Below, one piece after another: positions 46,493 to 54,666 of a DNA stretch of 64,000 nucleotides. Under the pieces are notes generated by a model that had not been told where the DNA came from, ran no database searches, and worked only from the letters and a program-made list of their open reading frames with translations. The number at the start of each line of letters is the position of its first letter. Within the stretch, counting starts at the first letter, position 1. Source of the DNA: Tardiphaga robiniae (GTDB taxonomy: Bacteria; Pseudomonadota; Alphaproteobacteria; Rhizobiales; Xanthobacteraceae); the NCBI RefSeq assembly GCF_013359755.1, contig NZ_JABMCJ010000093.1, positions 1 to 64,000 of the forward strand, written 5' to 3'. Position numbers and translations under genes: made by a program.

Positions 46493-46654
46493 ATGTGTCG
46501 CATCGCTCCAACAGCGTCCTTGGAACGCGCCCGAATACGGATATCCGTTCGGCGCCTCTGGTCTCGCACAAAAGACATCGCATTCCTGAGCGTGGAGGTT
46601 GCGTATTATCCGTTGCTCGTCTTCGGGATCGCGATGATCCTGTGGTCCGGCTGA
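46493..46654 (+). CDS. Possible small membrane protein (53 aa)
   Basis: An ATG directly abutting the patatin stop opens a 53-codon frame with a basic N-terminal half (ERARIRISVRRLWSR) and a hydrophobic C-terminal helix (VAYYPLLVFGIAMILW). An AGGG lies seven bases upstream. Topology is plausible for a small membrane protein, but there is no other support. Confidence 0.3.
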   Translation: MCRIAPTASLERARIRISVRRLWSRTKDIAFLSVEVAYYPLLVFGIAMILWSG

Positions 46655-46731
46655 ACAGGTGTTGCTTACGAAGGATCATTCTTCAGTGATGGTCTGCAGC
46701 GGCCCGTGTGGCCGCATGGCGAGCGCGTCGT

Positions 46732-47991
46732 TCAGGCTGCGACCGATGATACGTTTGCGATATCGATCTCGATGGAAAGCGTCTGCCTTAACCCGTGAGG
46801 CTGCCGGTTCTCGATTCCGAGCGTGCCACCCTGCCGCTCGACAATTTCCTTGGCGATGGCCAGGCCGAGCCCGGCGCCGGGAATTGACTGGCGGCGGGCT
46901 GGATCGACGCGAAAGAACGGTTCGAAGGCACTTGCCAGGAATTGTTCGGGAATGCCGGGACCGTTGTCATCGATCAGGACGACAGCGCGGCGATCGTGAA
47001 CGCGCAGGCTTACGATGGCGCCGCCGCCATGGGTTGCAGCATTGATGATGAGATTGCGCAGGGCGCGCTTGAGTGCGAGAGGCGAGATCTTGACGATGCT
47101 GTGATCGAGTCCGGCAATTGTCACCCGCATCTTGATCAGGGTGAGTTCGGCACAAACGTCCCCGACGAGTTCGTCTAGTCTGACGTGCTCGGTGCCTTTT
47201 CCGACGGTCTCTTCCCGAACGAGCTGGATGGCGCTGTCGGCAATGTGATCCATTTCATCGAGGTCATGCAGCCACTCCTCACGCTCTCGTTCGTTGAGAA
47301 ATTCGGCGCGCAGACGCATGCGTGTCATGGGTGTCCGCAAATCGTGCCCTGCGGCAGCCACAAGTCTGATCTTGCTGTCCATCGCTTTTTTCAGACTTGC
47401 GCCCATCATGTTCAGTGCCTGAGCGGTTGCCTTGATTTCGATAGACCCTTCTTCTTTGAGCACGGGCAGCACGCCGTTCTTGCCAACGGACATCGCCATG
47501 CTCTGCAGCAATTTAAGCTGGTTCGTCGTCTGATGGGCAACCGTAAGAGCAACCCCGATGACGCCAACCGTGATCAGTACCATCCAGCCGGCGAGGCCCC
47601 ACCACACTTCAGGAGGCGGCGCGTGCTCGCGTATGGGCCAGCTCAGCCAGCCGGGGCCCATCTTGATGGACGCCCATCGTTGGCCATCCGGCGTTTGCTT
47701 GACGAAAATGTCGAAATTGGCTTGCGATTTTTGAAATGCTTCCTGCAGAAGCTTGGTCGGCGCTTCCAGAAGCTTTCCCTCGATGGGCGCCGGCTGAAGA
47801 TGAAAGACTGCATCGTTTCCGCGAAAGGTGATGCTGTTGGAAAATGCAGCGACGCGAGACGTCAATCCGTCACGAAAATCCTTTTCGACCAGCCCGAGTA
47901 TCATTTGCGACATCACGGCGCTGGCCAGGATCACCACACAAAGGACCGAGCCCACCAGCATCAAGGAAAATCGAATGCGTATGGAGTTCAT
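46732..47991 (-). CDS. EnvZ-type histidine kinase
   Basis: A 419-residue membrane sensor kinase: helix at about residues 8-30, a periplasmic part to about 125, a second helix (WMVLITVGVIGVALTV), HAMP-like region, H-box AAAGHDLRTPMTRMRLR and HATPase (NLIINAATHGGG, DDNGPGIP, GAGLGLAIA). The start overlaps the response regulator stop by 4 bp, so both form one operon. Signal unknown; neighbours are envelope lipoproteins. Confidence 0.9.
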   Translation of the reverse strand: MNSIRIRFSLMLVGSVLCVVILASAVMSQMILGLVEKDFRDGLTSRVAAFSNSITFRGNDAVFHLQPAPIEGKLLEAPTKLLQEAFQKSQANFDIFVKQTPDGQRWASIKMGPGWLSWPIREHAPPPEVWWGLAGWMVLITVGVIGVALTVAHQTTNQLKLLQSMAMSVGKNGVLPVLKEEGSIEIKATAQALNMMGASLKKAMDSKIRLVAAAGHDLRTPMTRMRLRAEFLNEREREEWLHDLDEMDHIADSAIQLVREETVGKGTEHVRLDELVGDVCAELTLIKMRVTIAGLDHSIVKISPLALKRALRNLIINAATHGGGAIVSLRVHDRRAVVLIDDNGPGIPEQFLASAFEPFFRVDPARRQSIPGAGLGLAIAKEIVERQGGTLGIENRQPHGLRQTLSIEIDIANVSSVAA

Positions 47992-48713
47992 GTGTCTGCA
48001 CCGATCGTTTCAACGCGTGCCGAGAAAATGTAACCGCCGTTGCGCACGGTTTTGATCAACTGGAAATCATCATTGTCGCCAAGCTTCTTGCGCAACCGGC
48101 TCATCAACACGTCGATCGAGCGATCGAACACGTCGTCGGTACTGCGGTTCGTCAGTTCGATCAACTGATCACGCGAGAGCAGGCGACCCGGCCGTCTGAC
48201 GAGCACGAGCAACAGTTCGAATTCAGCTGTCGTGAGATCGAACGGCTGCCCGTTTTCGTCCAGCAACTGCCGCGCGCCGGGATGGAGTTTAAATCGGCCG
48301 AAGTGATGTTCGAGTACCTGGGAGAGCTGGATGTCCTGCGTTACCTTGCGACGAAGAACCGCGCGGATGCGGGCGAGCAATTCGCGCGGATTGAACGGCT
48401 TGCCGAGATAGTCGTCCGCGCCGATTTCGAGGCCGATGATCCGGTCGACATCCTCCTTCAGCGCCGTCAACAGGATGACGGGTATCTCAGAGCCCTCCCG
48501 CCGAAGATCGCGGCAGATATCGAGCCCCGACCCATCGGGGAGCAGGACATCGAGAACGATGAGGCTGACCTCGTTGGTCTGCAGCGCTTCCTTCATCGTT
48601 CGCTGGTCGGAGGCGATGGATACGCGGTAGCCTTGTTCGGTCAGATAGCGTCCCAGTAGTTTTCGTATGGCAAGATCGTCATCGACGATGAGGATGTGAG
48701 ACATGGTCTGCAT
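47988..48713 (-). CDS. OmpR-family response regulator
   Basis: A 241-residue regulator: receiver (ILIVDDD, phosphoacceptor Asp in LIVLDVLLPDGSG, Lys in YLGKPF) and a winged-helix DNA-binding domain (DLTTAEFELLLVLV, RSIDVLMSRLRKKLGDN, VRNGGYIF). I use the ATG at 48713; one at 48704 (MSHILIVDDD) is also good. The first gene of the pair with the kinase at 46732. Confidence 0.92.
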   Translation of the reverse strand: MQTMSHILIVDDDLAIRKLLGRYLTEQGYRVSIASDQRTMKEALQTNEVSLIVLDVLLPDGSGLDICRDLRREGSEIPVILLTALKEDVDRIIGLEIGADDYLGKPFNPRELLARIRAVLRRKVTQDIQLSQVLEHHFGRFKLHPGARQLLDENGQPFDLTTAEFELLLVLVRRPGRLLSRDQLIELTNRSTDDVFDRSIDVLMSRLRKKLGDNDDFQLIKTVRNGGYIFSARVETIGADT

Positions 48714-48818
48714 TGGGCAGCATCCGGCTCCAGGCGGTGGTTCGTTCAACGTGACTGCTAATGTTGTAGCATAGCTGTCTTGGGCGGAGGGACGGTAATC
48801 ACTGTCATGCATGTCCGG

Positions 48819-49667
48819 TCATTCCGTCACCGGCATCGCGTCGTCGTTCCACTCAGGAGGTGCTCCCATTTTCCCGCCGATGAAGGCGGAAACGCCGGTG
48901 CGCCCGAAAGCATCGCAGGCGGCGTATTTGGGCTTCCCCCCAAAGGCCGAGTTCACGCGCTGCATGCTGGGCGCGGACAGCTTCTTGTCGAATGGATTTT
49001 CACCGGTAACGAGGAGCTTGCTGAAATCTGCGCCGAACTCGCCCGCCAGATCGTAGGCATCGCCGGATGCCGCAACGCGCGGCGTGCTCGTCAACATGTC
49101 GGCATCGCGGGCCCAGACGAATGCCGCCTTCTGCTGGCCTTGTACGTCGCGGGCTTCCGCCTCGACCGACAGGCCGCCCATGCCGTACGGGATCCGGGGT
49201 ACGACGATAGGAAAGCCTGCACTGATGAACATCGGTGCGGCGGAGGCAACCTTGGCGGCTCCGGCGACATTCGGATCGGTGACGGTCACACGCGTCACGG
49301 TGACATGCACCGTCAGGTCGGCGGGTTGCCCGGATGGGACCACGTTGAAGCGGTCGCTCAGTCCGATACAGACGGAACGGTCGACAGCATTCGCGATGAC
49401 GCGACGTTGCTTGTCGGTGAGGGCGGCTCGAGATGCGGCATGAGAGAATGACGTGGGTATGATGCTGACACTCCTGGCCGCCAGGACACCGGCCTTGTCG
49501 ACGCGCATCTTGGACTTGGTAGTGATGCCGTCGGCCGGCGCGAGGTCGTTATACGAGGCGAGAGACCCTGATGTCTCCAGCTGCGCCGTGGCGCATCCAG
49601 CGACAGATGCTGTCAGAGCGTGCAGGCATATCAGTTTCAACACGTGGTTGATGGCGTTCGCGCGCAT
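48819..49667 (-). CDS. DUF3313-like lipoprotein
   Basis: A 282-residue predicted lipoprotein (lipobox ASVAGC near residue 24), start ATG with GGGGGA eight bases upstream. The mature part (SLASYNDLAPADGITTKSKM, then VHVTVTRVTVTDPN, IPYGMGGLSVEAEARD) resembles the DUF3313 family of bacterial lipoproteins. Function unknown. Same strand as the kinase-regulator pair but separated by 105 bp, so perhaps under separate control. Confidence 0.75.
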   Translation of the reverse strand: MRANAINHVLKLICLHALTASVAGCATAQLETSGSLASYNDLAPADGITTKSKMRVDKAGVLAARSVSIIPTSFSHAASRAALTDKQRRVIANAVDRSVCIGLSDRFNVVPSGQPADLTVHVTVTRVTVTDPNVAGAAKVASAAPMFISAGFPIVVPRIPYGMGGLSVEAEARDVQGQQKAAFVWARDADMLTSTPRVAASGDAYDLAGEFGADFSKLLVTGENPFDKKLSAPSMQRVNSAFGGKPKYAACDAFGRTGVSAFIGGKMGAPPEWNDDAMPVTE

Positions 49668-49780
49668 AGAGATGTCCCCCAAAAGTCAGGAACACTGCGT
49701 ACGGAGACAAATTGTCAGCCACATTGCGAAAGATTACGGATCAGCCGCCATTTGTTTCAGAACATTGCAGGGGAGGCGCG

Positions 49781-51196
49781 CTAGTTCTTGCCCGGCATTT
49801 TCGCGGCGATGATGTCATCGGCCTTCACCCAGCCGGGCGTGCCCACGGCAAACCGCGCCTTGGCGCGCGAGGCAAGGTCGCGGGCGGTCTTGTTGTCGCC
49901 GCGCAGGAATGCGGCCTGGGCCGAGGCGAGGTCGGCTTCCGCATAGTCGCCCTTGCGGCCATAGGCCATTGCGAGCTGCATATAGCCGACGGGCGCTTCG
50001 CTCTCGCGTGCCACCGCAGTACGCAGGATGCGGATCGCCTCGTCCGTATAGGCCTTGTTGTCGGAGGCGACGAGCGCCTGGCCGAGCATCATCTCGATCA
50101 GTGGCGCGTTGTTGGAGAGCTGCACCGCGCGGCGCAGCGGCGCGATCGCCTCATTGGGCTTGCCGCCTTCCAGCAGTGCCTGGCCGCGCAGCTCGTAGAA
50201 ATACGGATTGTTCGGTTGCGCCTTGATCAGCGCATCGATCTGCTCGACAGCCACGCGCAGATCGCCATGGCGATAGGTGGCGATGGCGCGGGCATATTGC
50301 GCGGGCAGGCTGGTGTCGGACGGCGGATAGCGCCGCAATACCGTGTCGCGCTGCTCCATGAAGCCGGCGGTCTTGGCGCGCATCAGCTCGTGGCGCAGCA
50401 TCAGGGCGGGATCGTCCTTCTTGTCCCAATAGGGACTCGACTTCGCGAGTTCCTCGAGGGCGGCAACGCGCTCTCGAGGCATCGGATGCGACATCATATA
50501 CGGGTCGCTTCCGCGTGCTGCGAACAGGCTGTCGGTGCCGAAGCGCTGGAACGTCTCGTACATGCCCTTGGACGACTGGCCGGTCTGGTTCAGGAATTTG
50601 ACGCCGGCGCGATCGGCGTTTTCTTCCTGCTGCCGCTGATAGGACAGCATCGTATTCATCATCATCGCTTGCGGCGCGGCGACCGCTGCGGCGCCGATAT
50701 TGCCGGCAGCACCATTGGAGTTGCCGCCGCGCGCTCCGGCCGCCATGGCGCCGACGCCGAGCAGCATTGCCACGATCATCTGGGTCTGCGCCTGCGCCAT
50801 GCGCTCGCGCAGCTTCGACAGATGGCCGCCGGCGAGATGGCCGGTTTCGTGGGCGAGTACGCCGATCAGCTGGTTCGGCGTCTGAGATTGCATCAGCGCG
50901 CCGTGATTGACGAAGATGCGGCGGCCGTCGGCGACGAAGGCGTTGAAGCTGGCATTGTTGATGATGACAACCTGGATGTTCTGCTTTTCCAGGCCCGCAG
51001 CGCGCAGGATCGGGCGCGTATAGTCACGCAGCAGCTGTTCGATCTCGGCGTCGCGCAGCAGGCGCGGAGCGTCGCCTTGCTGCGCATGGGCCGCCATTGG
51101 CGTCAGCGTCAATGCCGCCGCGGTCAGCAGCGTGGTCAGCTTCGAGAACAATCGAGATGCAGCCCTTTTAGGCTGCAGCTGCAGGTCTTTCATCAT
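49781..51196 (-). CDS. M48 metalloprotease with TPR repeats (BepA-like)
   Basis: A 471-residue periplasmic protease: signal peptide (SKLTTLLTAAALTLTPMAAHAQ), an M48 peptidase with zinc motif LAHETGHLAGGH and third ligand in the NADRAG segment, and C-terminal TPRs (residues 300-460). Same architecture as E. coli BepA (YfgC), which handles outer-membrane protein assembly intermediates. Two Met codons at the start (51196, 51193). Confidence 0.9.
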   Translation of the reverse strand: MMKDLQLQPKRAASRLFSKLTTLLTAAALTLTPMAAHAQQGDAPRLLRDAEIEQLLRDYTRPILRAAGLEKQNIQVVIINNASFNAFVADGRRIFVNHGALMQSQTPNQLIGVLAHETGHLAGGHLSKLRERMAQAQTQMIVAMLLGVGAMAAGARGGNSNGAAGNIGAAAVAAPQAMMMNTMLSYQRQQEENADRAGVKFLNQTGQSSKGMYETFQRFGTDSLFAARGSDPYMMSHPMPRERVAALEELAKSSPYWDKKDDPALMLRHELMRAKTAGFMEQRDTVLRRYPPSDTSLPAQYARAIATYRHGDLRVAVEQIDALIKAQPNNPYFYELRGQALLEGGKPNEAIAPLRRAVQLSNNAPLIEMMLGQALVASDNKAYTDEAIRILRTAVARESEAPVGYMQLAMAYGRKGDYAEADLASAQAAFLRGDNKTARDLASRAKARFAVGTPGWVKADDIIAAKMPGKN

Positions 51197-51307
51197 TGGC
51201 CGAGGTTCGGATTCGATATAAGCCCTAACAAGTCAAATATTGCGGCGGGAGCGCGGCGTTGCTCCCATGCCGTAACGTGCATAACGCCGCGCAGATAGCA
51301 GATTTCC

Positions 51308-52510
51308 ATGCCAGATACGATCCTCAAAACCCGGGCACACAGCCTTCTTGCAGCCTCCGGCCGCAGCGATGTTCCCCCGTTCATGGTGATGGATGTGATG
51401 GCCGCCGCGGCGCGGATCGAGGCCGCTGGCGGGCACGTGATTCACATGGAAGTCGGGCAGCCGGCAGCGCCCGCGCCCAAGGTGGCCATCGAGGCTGCAC
51501 AGGCTGCACTGGCGCACGGGCGGATCGAATATACCGCTGCGCTTGGCACCCCGTCGCTGCGTGCGCGTATCTCCAGGCATTATCGCGACGTCTACGGTTG
51601 CACGGTCGATCCGGAGCAGATCGTGGTGACTACCGGCTCCTCCGGCGCGTTCATCCTGTCCTTCCTGGCCCTGTTCGAGCCCGGCGACCGCGTCGCCGTC
51701 ACCGTGCCTGGCTATCCGCCGTATCGGCATATTCTGACTGCGCTGGGCTGCGAGCCGGTGCTGATCGAAACCCATGCCGACAAGCGCCACGCCCTGACCG
51801 CCGAGGATCTGCTCGCCGCGCATCGCGAAAAGCCGCTGAAGGGCGTGCTGGTCGCGAGCCCGGCCAATCCCACGGGCACCATGATGTCGCGCGAAGCGCT
51901 CACCAGCCTGATCCACGCGGCAGATGATGCGGGCATTCGCTTCATCTCCGACGAGATCTATCACGGTCTCGATTATGCATTTCCCGCAGTGACCGCGGCC
52001 GAGCTATCGCCGAACGCGCTGGTGATCAATTCGTTCTCGAAATATTTCTGCATGACCGGCTGGCGCGTCGGCTGGATGGTTGTGCCCAAGCCGCTGGTGC
52101 GGTCCATGGAACGGCTGCAGCAGAACCTATCGATCTCGGTGCCGACGCTGTCGCAGATTGCGGCAGAAGCTGCGTTCGACGGTCATGCGCAGATGGAAGA
52201 CATCAAGCATGGCTATCAGGAGAACCGCCGCATCCTGACCGCAGGATTGCCGCAAGCCGGCCTCACGGACTTCCTGCCGGCCGATGGCGCCTTCTATCTC
52301 TATGCAGACGTGTCGAAATTCACGTCGGACAGCTTCTATTTCGCCAAGCAGATGTTGGAACAGGCGCATGTCGCCGCAACACCCGGCAGCGACTTCGATC
52401 CGATCCATGGCAAGTCCTATATTCGCTTTTCGTATGCGAGCTCGACCGAGGACATGCACGAGGCGGTCGCGCGGATCAAAAAATGGCTCGGGCAGGGTGG
52501 TCCGAAGTGA
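51308..52510 (+). CDS. Class I/II PLP-dependent aminotransferase
   Basis: A 400-residue fold-type I aminotransferase. PLP Lys in SFSKYFCMTGWRVGW, phosphate contact in TGSSGAF, SPANPTG near 184, SDEIYHGLDY near 210, and the C-terminal Arg in IRFSYASS. Substrate unknown; the group includes Asp/aromatic aminotransferases and others. The stop overlaps the start of bioY by four bases (GTGA), so the two are translationally coupled. Confidence 0.9.
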   Translation: MPDTILKTRAHSLLAASGRSDVPPFMVMDVMAAAARIEAAGGHVIHMEVGQPAAPAPKVAIEAAQAALAHGRIEYTAALGTPSLRARISRHYRDVYGCTVDPEQIVVTTGSSGAFILSFLALFEPGDRVAVTVPGYPPYRHILTALGCEPVLIETHADKRHALTAEDLLAAHREKPLKGVLVASPANPTGTMMSREALTSLIHAADDAGIRFISDEIYHGLDYAFPAVTAAELSPNALVINSFSKYFCMTGWRVGWMVVPKPLVRSMERLQQNLSISVPTLSQIAAEAAFDGHAQMEDIKHGYQENRRILTAGLPQAGLTDFLPADGAFYLYADVSKFTSDSFYFAKQMLEQAHVAATPGSDFDPIHGKSYIRFSYASSTEDMHEAVARIKKWLGQGGPK

Positions 52511-53133
52511 GCGAGCCCATCTTGTCGGATGCATCCACCGCGAACGCGCGTCGTGTCCCCATCGCCGGAGTATGGTGGCCAAGCCGCAGGAGAGGTTTTG
52601 CCGTCCTGCGGCGCGCCGTGGTGCTGGCGGCGTTTGGAGTCGCGTTGTTGGCGGTTTCGGCGAAGATCAATCTGCCACTGCCATATGTGCCGATGACCCT
52701 GCAGACGCTGGTCGTTTTGATGATCGGCGCCGTCTATGGCTGGCGCCTCGGCACGTTGACGATCATCGCCTATCTCGCCGTCGGTGCATTGGGATTGCCG
52801 GTGTTCGCCGGGCCCGTTGGCGGTCTCAAACCGCTCACAGGGGCGACGGCCGGCTTCCTGTCGGGTTTCGTCGTTGCTGCGTTCGTCACGGGCTGGTTCA
52901 GCGAACGCGGATGGGATCGCTCGATGGTCCGCCTGTTCGTTGCCATGGCCATCGGCCACATCGTGATTATGGCCATGGGCTTTGTCTGGCTGGCTTACGG
53001 TATGAAGCTCGGCGCCGAGAAAGCCTGGTTGGTCGGCGTCATGCCGTTCCTGGCGGGGGCATTAGTGAAGAACACATTGGGCGCGATCCTAGTGCCCGTC
53101 CTGCGCGGAATGGTTGATCGCCGGTATCGCTGA
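52507..53133 (+). CDS. bioY: BioY biotin transporter (ECF S component)
   Basis: A 208-residue membrane protein that binds and imports biotin, alone or with BioMN. BioY-type features are AKINLPLPYVPMTLQTLVVLM, YLAVGALGLPVFAG and GGLKPLTGATAGFLSGF, with about six helices. Starts at a GTG overlapping the aminotransferase stop. No bioM or bioN nearby, so it may work solo or with a shared ECF module. The N-terminus is 35 residues longer than usual. Confidence 0.92.
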   Translation: MSEPILSDASTANARRVPIAGVWWPSRRRGFAVLRRAVVLAAFGVALLAVSAKINLPLPYVPMTLQTLVVLMIGAVYGWRLGTLTIIAYLAVGALGLPVFAGPVGGLKPLTGATAGFLSGFVVAAFVTGWFSERGWDRSMVRLFVAMAIGHIVIMAMGFVWLAYGMKLGAEKAWLVGVMPFLAGALVKNTLGAILVPVLRGMVDRRYR

Positions 53134-53251
53134 ACGCTCGGCGCGATATTTGTTCGTTAATCGCCCAAGTAATTCCGCGTGGCGGCTTGCAAGAGGCCGC
53201 CCATGTGACTAATGACCGCGGCAGTAAAAATGCTCAGGGAGTTGAAGCGGA

Positions 53252-54592
53252 ATGTCTGCGGTAACGGCAACGGCGGGTCCGGGAGTGGCCGCTCCGGTCA
53301 AAAAGCCCTGGTACAAGGTTCTCTATATTCAGGTGCTGATCGCTATCGTGATCGGTGTGCTGGTCGGGTGGCTGGAGCCTCAGTTCGCCACCAATGAATG
53401 GATCAAGGCGCTCGGCGACGGCTTCATCAAGCTGATCAAGATGGTGATCGCGCCGATCATCTTCTGTACCGTGGTGTCTGGCATTGCCCATATCCAGGAC
53501 GCCAAGAAGGTCGGCCGCGTCGGCATCAAGGCGCTGGTCTATTTCGAGATTGTCTCGACCTTCGCGCTGATCCTCGGCCTTGTGATGGGCAACCTGTTCC
53601 AGGTCGGCCATGGTCTGGTGACCAAGACCGAAGGTAGCGCAGGCGCAGTCGCCAATTACGTCAAGCAGGCTGAAGCAACGAAGTCGGTCGATTTCGTGCT
53701 CAACATCATTCCCGACAGTGTCGTTGGCGCCTTCGCCAAGGGCGACATCCTGCAGGTGCTGTTGTTCGCGATCCTGTTCGGTTTTGCGCTGATGGCGCTG
53801 GGCGAGCGTGGTCACAGGCTACGCGACATGATTGATGAGACGTCGCATGCCGTGTTCGGCGTGATCGCCATCGTCATGAAGGCGGCCCCCCTCGGCGCAT
53901 TCGGCGCGATGGCCTACACCATCGGCAAGTTCGGCCCGGCGGCGCTCACCAACCTGTTGAGCCTGATCGTGCTGTTCTACGCGACTGCAGCATTGTTCGT
54001 GGTGGTCGTGCTCGGCATCATTGCCCGCATCGTCGGCTTCAACATCTTCAAGTTCATCGTCTACATCAAGGATGAGCTTTTGATCGTGCTCGGCACTTCT
54101 TCGTCGGAAAGCGCGTTGCCGCAGCTGATGGAGAAGCTGCAGCGTCTGGGCTGTTCGAAGTCGGTCGTCGGCCTCGTGGTGCCGACCGGCTATTCGTTCA
54201 ACCTCGACGGCACCAACATCTACATGACCCTGGCGACGCTGTTCATCGCCCAGGCGCTCGGGGTGGATCTGTCGTTCGGCCAGCAGGTGACTATCCTGAT
54301 CGTGGCGATGCTGACCTCCAAGGGCGCTTCGGGCGTCACCGGCGCCGGCTTCATCACGCTGGCAGCCACGCTGTCGGTGGTTGATCCGCGTCTGGTGCCC
54401 GGCATGGCGATCGTGTTCTCGATCGACAAATTCATGAGCGAGGTGCGCGCTCTGACCAACATCACGGGCAACGGCATTGCTACGGTGTTCGTGTCGTGGT
54501 GGGAAGGCGAGCTTGATCACGACACGATGCACGCCAATCTCAACAAGACCATCGATCCATCGGATGTCGAAACGGCAATCACGACGGACTGA
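53252..54592 (+). CDS. dctA: C4-dicarboxylate:cation symporter DctA
   Basis: A 446-residue inner-membrane symporter for succinate, fumarate and malate, of the DAACS family. Recognisable motifs: [35 protein letters not shown] near 285, and the substrate/cation-binding [16 protein letters not shown] near 310. Eight helices plus two re-entrant hairpins expected. Supplies carbon for free-living and symbiotic growth in rhizobia. A terminator follows at 54616-54646. Confidence 0.96.
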   Translation: MSAVTATAGPGVAAPVKKPWYKVLYIQVLIAIVIGVLVGWLEPQFATNEWIKALGDGFIKLIKMVIAPIIFCTVVSGIAHIQDAKKVGRVGIKALVYFEIVSTFALILGLVMGNLFQVGHGLVTKTEGSAGAVANYVKQAEATKSVDFVLNIIPDSVVGAFAKGDILQVLLFAILFGFALMALGERGHRLRDMIDETSHAVFGVIAIVMKAAPLGAFGAMAYTIGKFGPAALTNLLSLIVLFYATAALFVVVVLGIIARIVGFNIFKFIVYIKDELLIVLGTSSSESALPQLMEKLQRLGCSKSVVGLVVPTGYSFNLDGTNIYMTLATLFIAQALGVDLSFGQQVTILIVAMLTSKGASGVTGAGFITLAATLSVVDPRLVPGMAIVFSIDKFMSEVRALTNITGNGIATVFVSWWEGELDHDTMHANLNKTIDPSDVETAITTD

Positions 54593-54615
54593 TCCGCAGT
54601 AGATTGCAGCACTAA

Positions 54616-54646
54616 AAAAGCCGCCCGGTTTTGCCGGGCGGCTTTT
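54616..54646. terminator. Bidirectional terminator dctA / rne
   Basis: A perfect 13-bp stem (AAAAGCCGCCCGG / CCGGGCGGCTTTT) with a five-base loop, flanked by A and T runs, between convergent dctA and rne. It can terminate both. Confidence 0.9.
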
Positions 54647-54666
54647 CGTTGTTGCGTTGAGAGCGC

